From: CAUZIZ01 sp965219005
Lineage (GTDB): Bacteria > Acidobacteriota > UBA6911 > RPQK01 > JAJDTT01
Assembly: GCA_965219005.1 (NCBI GenBank)
Contig: CBDCMS010000004.1
Span: forward strand, 1,364,001 to 1,428,000
Length of the DNA stretch: 64,000 nt
Reading direction: 5' to 3'
Part shown: positions 45,338 through 53,550 of the stretch, in pieces
Layout: each line of letters opens with the position of its first letter
Numbering within the stretch: the stretch's first letter is position 1
Made by a program: the position numbers and the translations under genes
Notes under the pieces: generated by a model
The model's input: only the letters and a program-made list of their open reading frames with translations
Told to the model about the DNA's origin: nothing
The model's database searches: none

Positions 45338-46633
45338 ATGTCCTTTCCAAGAATGCTTCGCCTGCGTCAAGAGTTTGATGTTCAACGAGTTGAGGACGTC
45401 GGGAGCGAAGTTGCAAGCCAGCTCGAAAACCTGGAGCTGGGTGAAAAAGTCAAGCCAGGGCAGACAGTCGCGATCACTGCCGGGAGCAGAGGTATCGCCA
45501 ACATAGCGACCGTCATCCGAGCGGCCGCAGCGCATTTCCACGGACTGGGAGCGCACCCCTTCATCGTTCCTGCGATGGGCAGCCACGGAGGGGGCACGGC
45601 CGAGGGTCAGCGGGGAATTCTGGAGAGCTATGGAATCACTGAAGAGTTCACGGGAGCTCCCATCCGGTCCTCCATGGAGACCGTGATCGTTGCTCAGACA
45701 GATGGTGGTATACCGGTACACTTTGACCGCAATGCCTACGAAGCCGATCACGTTTTGGTCTGTGGGCGCGTGAAGCCTCACACCGGTTTCGTCGGCGAGA
45801 TCGAGTCAGGCTTGCACAAGATGATGCTTATCGGCTTGGGAAAGTTCGAGGGAGCCAAGCTCTATCACCGAGCCATTCAAGAGTACAGTTTTTCGGAGAT
45901 CATTCAGGCGGTAGCCGCGGTCGTTCTCGAGAAGTGCAGTGTGGTGGCAGGACTGGCGCTGGTAGAGAACGCCTATGAGGAAACTGCCCTGATCGAAGCG
46001 GTTGCACCCCAGCGGTTCTACGAGCGAGAGAAGGCCCTGCTGAAGTTGGCGGCCGCATGGATGCCGCGCTTGCCTTTCAGGGAAACGGATCTGTTGATTA
46101 TCGACCAGATCGGCAAGAACATCAGCGGTTCTGGCATGGACACGAATGTCGTGGGTCGCAAGTACAACGATCACGAGGCAACCGATCGGGACAGTGTTTC
46201 CTGCAAGCGTATCTTCATACGTGGTCTCACCAAAGAGACTCATGGAAACGCCTGCGGGCTGGGCATGTCCGAGGTGACCAATCAGCGCACCGTTGATCAG
46301 ATCGATCTGAACGCCACCAGAATCAACGCCTTGACCGGTGGCCACCCCCCGTCGGCCGCCATTCCGATTGCCTTTGAGAGCGACCGCGAAGCCGTGTCTG
46401 CGGCGCTGTCAACGGTGGGTCTGGTCGAGGGCAAAGACGCCCGGGTGGTCCACATCACGAACACCCTGCTGGTATCCGAGGTAATGGTCAGTGAGGCTTA
46501 CGTCGACCAGATCGAGGGCCGTGACGATCTCGAGATTCTGGAAGACCCCCGTGAGATGTCATTCGATTCTGAGGGGAATCTGTATCCCGTGGCCGCAGCT
46601 GAAGCTGCCCAGGCACTAGTGAAAGAAGTCTGA
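45338..46633 (+). CDS. LarA-like (DUF2088) nickel-pincer racemase family protein
   Basis: A 431-residue protein of the lactate-racemase LarA superfamily. Motifs: 'KPGQTVAITAGSRGIANIAT', 'PAMGSHGGGTAEGQRGILES' with the cofactor-region His, 'KPHTGFVGEIESGLHKMMLI' with a second His and the Lys expected near the nickel-pincer cofactor, and 'ETHGNACGLGMSEVTNQ'. LarA-family enzymes epimerise 2-hydroxyacids by hydride transfer. GGAGG precedes the ATG. The substrate cannot be assigned. Confidence 0.85.
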   Translation: MSFPRMLRLRQEFDVQRVEDVGSEVASQLENLELGEKVKPGQTVAITAGSRGIANIATVIRAAAAHFHGLGAHPFIVPAMGSHGGGTAEGQRGILESYGITEEFTGAPIRSSMETVIVAQTDGGIPVHFDRNAYEADHVLVCGRVKPHTGFVGEIESGLHKMMLIGLGKFEGAKLYHRAIQEYSFSEIIQAVAAVVLEKCSVVAGLALVENAYEETALIEAVAPQRFYEREKALLKLAAAWMPRLPFRETDLLIIDQIGKNISGSGMDTNVVGRKYNDHEATDRDSVSCKRIFIRGLTKETHGNACGLGMSEVTNQRTVDQIDLNATRINALTGGHPPSAAIPIAFESDREAVSAALSTVGLVEGKDARVVHITNTLLVSEVMVSEAYVDQIEGRDDLEILEDPREMSFDSEGNLYPVAAAEAAQALVKEV

Positions 46634-46749
46634 GCTGAAACTTTAGTAGTGATCCAGCCTATCAGTGATCTGTCGGTGATCAGTGATCAGTTCCGGAAAC
46701 CGCTGCGATCCAGAAGAGGCGCCCAGCAGTAAGAACCGCGAAGTACAAG
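46634..46749. repeat. convergent gap with degenerate repeat module
   Basis: Contains 'gagctgaaactttagtagtg' and 'cggtgatcagtgatcagttc', a degenerate relative of the module at 23130-23180. Tandem 'gtgatcagtgatcag'-like units are visible. No gene. Confidence 0.5.
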
Positions 46750-47496
46750 CTAGAGGATCTGTGCCTGTCGTTGTTGGACCTCCAAGGCGGCCCGGTAGCG
46801 ACGGGAGGCGTCCTCGTCGAGGCGACAGCTCTGTCCCTTGTAGACGATAGCAAACGCCCTTCGGTGTCTCATTCGGGATTGGTTGGCGTTGGCGCTGTGG
46901 ATCATGTTTCCGTGGTGAGCTGCCAGATCGCCGGGCATTAGATGGATCGGAACCTGTCTGGACCGATCCTGTTCCCCATAGTCAGTAATCCCTTGAGAGA
47001 ATCCGATGATTTTGGTTGGGTTGTGTGGGCGGATTCCGCGCAGGTGGGATCCCTTGACGTAGTTCAAGCAACCGTTTTCGCTATCGACCGGGTCCAAGGC
47101 AAGCCAGAACGTTGCTACGTTGGGAGGCACCATACAGAAATAGAAATTATCCTGGTGAGGCGGTGTGACGTGGTGGGTTTGTGGAGGCTTGTCGAACCAT
47201 TCCACCGAAGGGTTGACGGGTTCACCTACCAAAGCCTGAGCCAGGTTCATCCACTTTTCGCGCCTGGGGTACTGCTCGAAAAAGAGGTCATTCTCCATGA
47301 ATTGGAGCTGTTTAAGTGTTTCTGGGCGGCTGGGGTCCTGGTAGAAGGCATGGGTAGCTGGTAGGCCCGGAACCACCCCCTGGATGTAACGATCCAACTG
47401 GTGCGATAGCTCGGACATCTCGTCGACGTCTAGAAACTGGCGGATGAGTGCATACCCATCGCGATCAAAGTCTGCTTTACATTCTGCTTGAGACAT
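46750..47496 (-). CDS. phytanoyl-CoA dioxygenase (PhyH) family oxygenase
   Basis: A 248-residue Fe(II)/2-oxoglutarate-dependent oxygenase. The iron facial triad is visible as His and Asp in 'PPHQDNFYFCMVPPN' and a distal His in 'HHGNMIHSANANQSRMRH', followed by the 2-oxoglutarate-binding Arg. GGAGG precedes the ATG. It lies 25 bases downstream... of the oxidoreductase gene on the same strand with a 39-base spacer, suggesting co-transcription and a shared catabolic role. Substrate unknown. Confidence 0.88.
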   Translation of the reverse strand: MSQAECKADFDRDGYALIRQFLDVDEMSELSHQLDRYIQGVVPGLPATHAFYQDPSRPETLKQLQFMENDLFFEQYPRREKWMNLAQALVGEPVNPSVEWFDKPPQTHHVTPPHQDNFYFCMVPPNVATFWLALDPVDSENGCLNYVKGSHLRGIRPHNPTKIIGFSQGITDYGEQDRSRQVPIHLMPGDLAAHHGNMIHSANANQSRMRHRRAFAIVYKGQSCRLDEDASRRYRAALEVQQRQAQIL

Positions 47497-47535
47497 CTGG
47501 TATTCCTCCAGGTGGTGCTTCCAGCTGAAACCAAC

Positions 47536-48522
47536 CTAAGGTCGAACGGTAGTCCATTGATGAGTCCTACTTGCCTCCAGCACTGCCAGGTTCACACCAA
47601 GCGTCTGGAGGCCGTTTTGAAGCCCACACAAGGGGGACGCTTTTCCTTCAATAGCATCCAGGAAAGAGTGGGCCTGGTTGACAAACAGGGTGTCACGTTC
47701 CAGCGGCAGGATTTGATCTTGCCACTCGGACAGGGGCTCGCTCATCCAGCGCCAGCGGTTTAGGTGCATTTCGAATCGAGCGGTGCCGGCTTCGCAAACC
47801 ACTGTCATGATGATCTCGTTTGGCGACTGATACTGATTGAGGCTGTAGCAGGCAAGGACCTCCTGATGTCGGGCGATCACATGCACCGTGTCCTCGACCT
47901 CCACTCCCTCCAGGACCCGATGCGCAGAATCTGCTGCGACTTCCGAAATCGGACCCAGGAGCCATTCGGCAGCGTTCAGGATGTGGGTAAGAGCGTCCTG
48001 AATTGCCCCCCCGCCGGTCGCATGGTTAGTGTAGTAGGTCTCCCGGTAGGCGGGACGGTGGAAAGGAAAGTTCTGGCCACAGGTCGCTACCAGCTGCACC
48101 GGCTTCCCAAATTGCCCAGCCCTGAGCGCCGCCCGCATTGCCGTCAGCATGGGATGGGCTCGATAAACGTAGGCGACAGCGGTAACGATCTTGCGGGCAT
48201 CAGCCGCCTCACTCAGACGATCAATCCCGTCCAGACTGATGCTCAAGGGCTTTTCGATCAACAGGTGAACACCGGATTGAGCCAACCGGGTTGCCATGGG
48301 CACATGCAGATGAGCGGGGGTACAGACCACCGCGGCCTCCGGCGGGTCGAGCAATGCCGAATCCAGATCTTCAAAGGCTTGAGTCAGCTCATAGCGAGCG
48401 GAGACCTGCTCTCGTACTGCGCCATCGATTTCGCAAACCGAAAGTCGGGCGCGGCCGGTTCCTTGGAAGCACCGAATATGCCGCTCACCGATCGAACCTG
48501 CTCCGATCACCAGGACGCGCAT
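47536..48522 (-). CDS. Gfo/Idh/MocA family NAD(P) oxidoreductase
   Basis: A 328-residue dehydrogenase acting on sugars or sugar-like compounds. The N-terminal dinucleotide fold is 'RVLVIGAGSIGERHIRCFQG', followed by 'AAVVCTPAHLHVPMATRLA' and 'GVHLLIEKPLSISLDGIDRL' with the catalytic-region EKP motif. AAAAGGAGAGGTC precedes the ATG. First gene of a pair with the PhyH oxygenase. Confidence 0.92.
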   Translation of the reverse strand: MRVLVIGAGSIGERHIRCFQGTGRARLSVCEIDGAVREQVSARYELTQAFEDLDSALLDPPEAAVVCTPAHLHVPMATRLAQSGVHLLIEKPLSISLDGIDRLSEAADARKIVTAVAYVYRAHPMLTAMRAALRAGQFGKPVQLVATCGQNFPFHRPAYRETYYTNHATGGGAIQDALTHILNAAEWLLGPISEVAADSAHRVLEGVEVEDTVHVIARHQEVLACYSLNQYQSPNEIIMTVVCEAGTARFEMHLNRWRWMSEPLSEWQDQILPLERDTLFVNQAHSFLDAIEGKASPLCGLQNGLQTLGVNLAVLEASRTHQWTTVRP

Positions 48523-49227
48523 GACCTCTCCTTTTCATTCTCCCTGAGCTGGTCACACTAGGTAGGAGAGTCGGGGATGTCAAGTCGTCGATTGGCGAGA
48601 AGGGATCGGACTCAGGGCTATCGGTTCGAAGAACCTTTGAGCGGATAGCGGACAGACTATTCCGCCGGGAGCTACACCCGGCCACCGGCCGTGGATTCTA
48701 CGGGTCTTTGCCCGATTAGCACTCTCGACGTTGGATTCTTGTTCCATTTCGTGATGCTCCCGACGGAAACTCGTATTCTCGTTGCTGCCCTCATATCGAC
48801 TTGATGGGACAGACCCTTTATCCCCCAGAGGGAGGGGCGTACTCCTCCGTCCCCGAGTAGACTGGCGATGAGGAATCTGGGTTCGATTCACACAAGGTTG
48901 GAATCAAGATTCAAGAGGGTCTCACCCAGAGGGGCACCCAGACAGGATATTCGGATCTAATGGGATGTCCAATCCTGTCGATACAAGTCGTGGAGGTCGC
49001 TCTTCGACGAAACGATTAGATGCCGAACTCCTCTCGGTCCGGGGCGGCCTCCCTGATCTAGAGTTCCGTGATGGCTCTGGCTGACTGCCTATTGAGGCAG
49101 AAAGGTTGCTCTACTTAGGGTCTGTAGGTAGTCTGATAGAACCGAGAATAGTGAAGGGGGAGAGAATGACAGAAGTTGAAAAAAGCATTGACATTGTCAG
49201 GTTTCTAGGCTAACCTTAAGCAACTTC
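48523..49227. other. 705-base intergenic region
   Basis: Upstream of the minus-strand oxidoreductase gene and of the plus-strand riboswitch. It must hold divergent promoters, but I cannot place convincing -35/-10 boxes. The minus-strand frame at 48580-48891 has no ribosome-binding site or family features. No known RNA motif recognised in this part. Confidence 0.5.
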
Positions 49228-49326
49228 CGAAAATGGCAAGTCCGCCGTGAGGTGGGGTCGCAAAGCGGAGGATCTTCCCACACCGCCCTTCAAGTTTGGT
49301 GGGAAGGCTGCCACGCTGCCGAAGAA
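49228..49326 (+). promoter_or_regulatory. c-di-GMP-I (GEMM-I) type riboswitch
   Basis: The motif order matches the GEMM-I consensus: GGCAAG, a short stem TCCGCC/GGTGGG closed by a GNRA-type GTGA loop, the conserved CGCAAAGC (49259-49266), a second stem CTTCCCAC/GTGGGAAG (8 bp), and a 3' GCTGCCGAA that closes the outer stem with GGCA. The base before CAA is G, as in c-di-GMP rather than cGAMP-preferring variants, but ligand choice cannot be fixed by eye. It lies about 370 bases upstream of the secreted Asp-rich gene on the same strand, so that gene is probably controlled by cyclic dinucleotide levels. Confidence 0.78.
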
Positions 49327-49692
49327 GCTCCCCTGAGTTGAGTGTTCGTGACTGGGTTTAGAATCCAGTGACCAACGCAATGTTGGTTGTTTGGGTTATG
49401 TGGGTCGAGGGAGTAAGACAGCGTGGGTGAGCATTCGTTGTGCCCAGCCTCTCAATTGGCGACTGTCTCTTTCCATCCTTCCACTGCGGTTCACTAGAAA
49501 GACGGGTGCTCGCACTTGTCCTGAGCATGAGCCAAAATTTTTGTGCCAAGCACAATTTGTGTTTGGCTTGTATCTGGTCCGACTGTAGAAGCCGAACCGC
49601 CTAGGGACGGCATTGCGGAAGAAAAGATGAGGAGTCGGAGGGGAGTTCGGCATCCGAAACGTCTTTTTTGAGGTGAGGTAAGGAGTAAGGTT

Positions 49693-50388
49693 GTGAAGAA
49701 AATACATCTGCTAAGAATATCTTTCTCGCTAGTGGGGCTGTTGGGTTTGGCAGTCATGATGATGTTCGCTCAGCCGGCGCTAGCCCAACGACCGGACAAG
49801 GCGATACCGGACCGTACAGGCCCCGGTGAAACGGGTCCCGACCCCGGTGGCGCCCTGCTGCAAAGTGGCCGTTTCTTGTCCCTCGTTCGCGGACTGAATT
49901 CGTTGGGACAAATTGATGACGACCTCCCGGATCCTGCGGAATGCGTGGGCCCTGGGGATCCTGTTCCTGAATGCGACTTCCGGCCGAAACGGCATATCTC
50001 GTTCCGCGTCCCCAATACTGCAAGCGAGTTTACGATCTTCCTCTTCGATGGCGACACTCGATCAGACGGCCCGGGGATCGTTTCCGCTTGGGATGGTTGT
50101 GCGGAAGGGTTTTGCGACGTCTTCCCGGATCTTGTTAAGTACACTTTGTACTATGATCCTAGTGGTCCTGTTCCGGATGAGCAGCTTCCGGATGAGAATG
50201 ACCTTGGTTTCCCGCAGCCTCCTTCCGGAAATTCCCTCCCTCTCTGGGAAGCGCAGGTAATCATGGGCACGGATATGCTGGACAATCGGTGGAAGGGAAT
50301 AACGATCCAGCAGGATAGTACTCCCATAGAAGCGGGCACACAGGGTGCCTGTGGCTTCCGAGATGTTGATGGAGCCGGGGGGGAGTAG
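49693..50388 (+). CDS. secreted protein, N-terminal fragment (frameshifted)
   Basis: A 231-residue frame starting at GTG with AAGGAG upstream and a clear signal peptide ending 'MMFAQPALAQ'. The mature part is acidic, Pro/Gly/Asp-rich, with Cys pairs and 'KRHISFRVPNTASEFTIFLF'. It ends prematurely just after a G7 run (50377-50383). Adding one G continues the frame into 50394-52043, so both are pieces of one secreted protein of about 780 residues. It lies downstream of the riboswitch. No family recognised. Confidence 0.72.
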   Translation: MKKIHLLRISFSLVGLLGLAVMMMFAQPALAQRPDKAIPDRTGPGETGPDPGGALLQSGRFLSLVRGLNSLGQIDDDLPDPAECVGPGDPVPECDFRPKRHISFRVPNTASEFTIFLFDGDTRSDGPGIVSAWDGCAEGFCDVFPDLVKYTLYYDPSGPVPDEQLPDENDLGFPQPPSGNSLPLWEAQVIMGTDMLDNRWKGITIQQDSTPIEAGTQGACGFRDVDGAGGE

Positions 50389-50393
50389 ACCCA

Positions 50394-52043
50394 GTGGAAA
50401 GTTCGCTCTGCGGATACCATCTGGTGGTGGAGTGGATTCCTGACCCAAACACCGGTACTCTTTTCGCAGCAGAGCGGAACAATTTCAAGGTAGGTGCCTC
50501 AGGGCCAGAAGGTACCGAGGTGTTCGTTCTAGACGAGTCCAATCTCGGTTATATAGGTTATCAATCCGGTTTTGGCAACTTTGCGAAGTGCGAGGCCTGT
50601 TACCCAAGCTTAATCACTCAGTACGATGGTACATGGTCGTTCATGATCCCAGTGGAAGGAATCACCGACCCCGAACTCACGCTGCTGTGGGATGGGGATC
50701 TCGATGTGGAGACCGACACCAACGATCTGAACGCCGGTCCTACGCCTCCATTTTTTACTTTGCCGGGCATAGCACAAGGTGCGAAAATCGGGTTTCCCCC
50801 GGACGATCATTTCATCGCATTCCATGTGTTTTCCTGTGATCAGTCGGGTGACAACTGTGTGGGGGCGGCAAACTGTCAGGTTCAGGATCCGGTTTTGAAT
50901 CCCGATCCGCTTGGAAATCCCCTCGTAACCTTGACTGCCCCAGGTGGGGCGTGGCAGAGAACAGTTTGTAACCCGTCCGGTGACCAGGAATGGGAAAACT
51001 TCGTCGTAGATACGTCCAATTTCCCCGGTCCTCCTCCCCTTACGGCCGATTTCAGCGTTCCCTCGCTTCCCGACGGGGACTATGATTTGTTGATTGAGGG
51101 CCTGGATGGATTCAACACGATTTACCTGAGTTTTGGATTGCCTGCAGCCGCTGATCCTACTCCTCCCGAGTGCGAAGTGTGCCAGGGTGATGTGACCGAG
51201 TTGACGTTGCAGAACAACGGAGACGCTGGGTTCATCATGGCTGTCACCAATGAGATGACTGTCGTCTTCGAGGGCAACGTGGGTATGGGAGGTGCCTTCG
51301 TGGTGCCAATGCCGAACAGTTCTCTGTCCACCAGCATTAACGTGTTTGTCGATGGCGATCTCAGTGAAATCATCCCCACAGTCTGTGATGGCACTATTCC
51401 CGGCGACGACGATGATGACGATGACGACGACGACGACGACGACGATGACGATGATGACGATGATGACGATGATGACGATGACCGTCCGGACGTTTGTTTC
51501 CTAGAGCCGCTTGCAGCGGGCACTGTATTCGGAGATTTCGAGGTGGTCGGCGGTGTGAGCAATGCGAATAATGCGCCGTTCTGCCCTGGGACCCCATGCC
51601 CGCCTGGTGATGATGACGATGATGACGATGATGACTACCACGATAACCCTGAGCTGTACTGCTCACCAGGCAGCGATACCAAGCTGCAGTCTGTCACCCT
51701 TCAGTACATGGGAGATGACTGTGATGCCACCACCAACAACCAGTCTGGAAAAGTGAGGTGCCGTGATCGGAGATCGGGTCCAGATCAGGTCCAGATTCGT
51801 TGCACCTCGGGCCGACAGGTGTACTTCGATGGTTCGAATGTACCGCTCGATGGCGAAATTACTCTGTCTCCTACGAATGTCAATGCTAACATGAGGAATA
51901 ACACGACTTGCAGGATCGAAAACAGTCGAGGCAGATTGTGCCAGCTGGTCAGGTTCCACACGTCTTGCTCGAAGCCGGTGGAGGTAGGCGACCAATTTGG
52001 AGGTCTCATGGTCAAAGACTTGGAGTGCGCACCAAATAGATAG
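50394..52043 (+). CDS. secreted Asp-repeat protein, C-terminal fragment (frameshifted)
   Basis: A 549-residue frame that is the continuation of 49693-50388 after a one-base slip; the listed GTG start is only the first available codon. It contains a tract of 26 consecutive Asp (51405-51482) and a second of 9 (51609-51635), each coded by alternating GAC/GAT, between beta-rich Cys-containing segments ('TELTLQNNGDAGFIMAVTNE', 'FEVVGGVSNANNAPFCPG'). Poly-Asp linkers bind Ca2+ in surface and matrix proteins. With its signal peptide and c-di-GMP-type leader it is plausibly a matrix or adhesion protein; this is inference. A strong terminator follows at 52074. Confidence 0.75.
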   Translation: MESSLCGYHLVVEWIPDPNTGTLFAAERNNFKVGASGPEGTEVFVLDESNLGYIGYQSGFGNFAKCEACYPSLITQYDGTWSFMIPVEGITDPELTLLWDGDLDVETDTNDLNAGPTPPFFTLPGIAQGAKIGFPPDDHFIAFHVFSCDQSGDNCVGAANCQVQDPVLNPDPLGNPLVTLTAPGGAWQRTVCNPSGDQEWENFVVDTSNFPGPPPLTADFSVPSLPDGDYDLLIEGLDGFNTIYLSFGLPAAADPTPPECEVCQGDVTELTLQNNGDAGFIMAVTNEMTVVFEGNVGMGGAFVVPMPNSSLSTSINVFVDGDLSEIIPTVCDGTIPGDDDDDDDDDDDDDDDDDDDDDDDDDDRPDVCFLEPLAAGTVFGDFEVVGGVSNANNAPFCPGTPCPPGDDDDDDDDDYHDNPELYCSPGSDTKLQSVTLQYMGDDCDATTNNQSGKVRCRDRRSGPDQVQIRCTSGRQVYFDGSNVPLDGEITLSPTNVNANMRNNTTCRIENSRGRLCQLVRFHTSCSKPVEVGDQFGGLMVKDLECAPNR

Positions 52044-52073
52044 CGAGACGGTCTGAAGTAAATCCGGTTGTGT

Positions 52074-52112
52074 GGGAAGGCTGGCGCATTGTGCCAGCCT
52101 TCCCTGCTTTTG
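52074..52112 (+). terminator. intrinsic terminator after the Asp-repeat gene
   Basis: A perfect 12-bp stem, GGGAAGGCTGGC (52074-52085) and its complement (52093-52104), with a 7-base loop, followed by TGCTTTTG. It begins 31 bases after the stop codon at 52043 and should end the riboswitch-led transcript. Confidence 0.85.
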
Positions 52113-52165
52113 TCCATTCCTAGTTTTCCTCCCTGTTTCCTTACTCCGGCATTGGGCTCCCTCGA

Positions 52166-52442
52166 TAAGTACACTAGAACGCAAATACGGCAACGTTCGT
52201 GGCGAGCGCGACGGCGTCGAGGGCGCGAAGCGACGACGAGGCGATGCTGGGTATCGTAGAGGAGGAGCGACAAAGCCATCGGCCCGTCCCGTCGCCGCTC
52301 GTAGGGCAGACGGGGCTTGCGGACGATCTCGGTGTTGGTCGCCGTCGAAGATGGTAAGGCATCAACTTCCTCCTCCTGCCTTGATCTTGCCTCACAAGCC
52401 CCATCTGCAAACGTTGTAGTATTTGCGTTCCAGTGTACTAAG
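52166..52442. mobile_element. MITE with about 34-bp imperfect terminal inverted repeats
   Basis: The ends 'agtacactagaacgcaaata' (52168-52187) and, inverted, 'agtacactggaacgcaaata' differ by one base, and the similarity extends to 'caacgtt' on both sides. The element is about 277 bases. The internal minus-strand frame (52174-52410) runs from end to end but has no recognisable domain. It looks like a deletion derivative of a DNA transposon whose parent is not in the window. Confidence 0.75.
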
Positions 52443-52830
52443 TAGTGGAGTAAGGTGGCGCGACTCCTAGCGCTCGTCTAACTATCCCGGCCTGGGCTTT
52501 TCACTTTGGGTCAGTACCAGCGTGCTAGAATATTGTGTTGTTTGAGGCCAGCATCGAGGAATGGTGACGAAGCTGGAGTTATCTTCTATCTAGATCTGAG
52601 AAGCATCCTTGTAGCAGACGATTGCCCCAGTCTCATCGGATGCTGTCCTATCCCAGGATGGCCGTTATGCTGCTTTTAGCTGCTGCAGATAAGAATGAAA
52701 GATGTTTCCTGCAGGAACCTCGCACCCCGGTGTTCGTTCACACTGCTTCGCCGGGAAACCTCGAGACGCCAGGAGTGAGGGGAAGATTTCAGTTTAGCTC
52801 AAGAGCATTCTACCACTGGATGATCTCGAC
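52443..52830. other. 388-base region upstream of the membrane/barrel gene
   Basis: No riboswitch or RNA motif recognised. The plus-strand frame at 52622-52834 has no family features and overlaps the next start. The promoter of 52831 should lie here. Confidence 0.45.
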
Positions 52831-53550
52831 GTGAACCCAGCAGATAGTCGCACGTGTGATTTGACGAGCCGCCTCCTCCGGGTCGGTGTCGGGATTCTGT
52901 TTGCTCTTACACTTTTTCTGGGCGTCTTGCACATCCTCTATTCAGATCTCCGTGTGGGAGGAGTTTACTGGTTTCACCTTGATAAGGAGCGGAACTTCTC
53001 CACCTGGTTCTCTGGAATGCTCTTTCTTCTGTTTGGGATTGCCGCGATAACAGCGTACTACTGGGAAGAGAGGTTAAATCGTGATGGGGCAGGTTTTCGC
53101 TTGCCGATCTTATGGTTAGGTGTGGCGCTAGTAGGACTCTGGATGTCGCTTGATGAGACAACGATTCTTCACGAGAACCTGTACTGGCGAGAGGTGAGGC
53201 ATGTCTCTGCCGAGTTCAGTGTTTCTTGGAAGTATGTCACTCAGTGGCAAGTTCTTTTCGCCCCCGCCATCCTCGTCGTACTAGGCTACTTCGCACTTTT
53301 CTTCTCGAACCGTTTCAGTCTCAGCTCTGGCGCTAGATGGAACGCTTTCTCAGGAATCGGATGCTGGGTGGTCGCCCTGCTCCTAGAGGGGATCAGGGGA
53401 ACCTTCAAAGATGGGGGGGGCACAATGGTACTTCTACCAAGTACTGGCAGAAGAAATATTGGAGATGGTAGGCGCGATTCTTCTGATGGCATCCGTCGCT
53501 TACTACACCATCACAATCGCCTTCACTTCGGAGCGGAGTCGACGACTTAG
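52831..53550 (+). CDS. multi-span membrane protein, N-terminal fragment (frameshifted)
   Basis: A 239-residue frame from a GTG. It has about five membrane helices ('VGVGILFALTLFLGVLHIL', 'FSGMLFLLFGIAAITAYYW', 'LPILWLGVALVGLWMSLDET', 'VLFAPAILVVLGYFALFF', 'IGCWVVALLLEGI'). The true frame is lost at a G8 run (53413-53420). Deleting one G continues '..FKDGGAQWYFYQVLAEEI' into 53411-55420, which carries the next helix. The last 40 residues of this fragment are therefore out of frame. No family recognised. Confidence 0.68.
   Translation: MNPADSRTCDLTSRLLRVGVGILFALTLFLGVLHILYSDLRVGGVYWFHLDKERNFSTWFSGMLFLLFGIAAITAYYWEERLNRDGAGFRLPILWLGVALVGLWMSLDETTILHENLYWREVRHVSAEFSVSWKYVTQWQVLFAPAILVVLGYFALFFSNRFSLSSGARWNAFSGIGCWVVALLLEGIRGTFKDGGGTMVLLPSTGRRNIGDGRRDSSDGIRRLLHHHNRLHFGAESTT

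Noticed and set aside
48580..48891. 103-residue minus-strand frame upstream of the riboswitch
   Set aside because: No start signal or recognisable motif, and composition unlike real genes here.
52174..52410. 78-residue frame inside the MITE read as a gene
   Set aside because: It runs from terminal repeat to terminal repeat without ribosome-binding site or domain; more likely chance in a GC-rich element.
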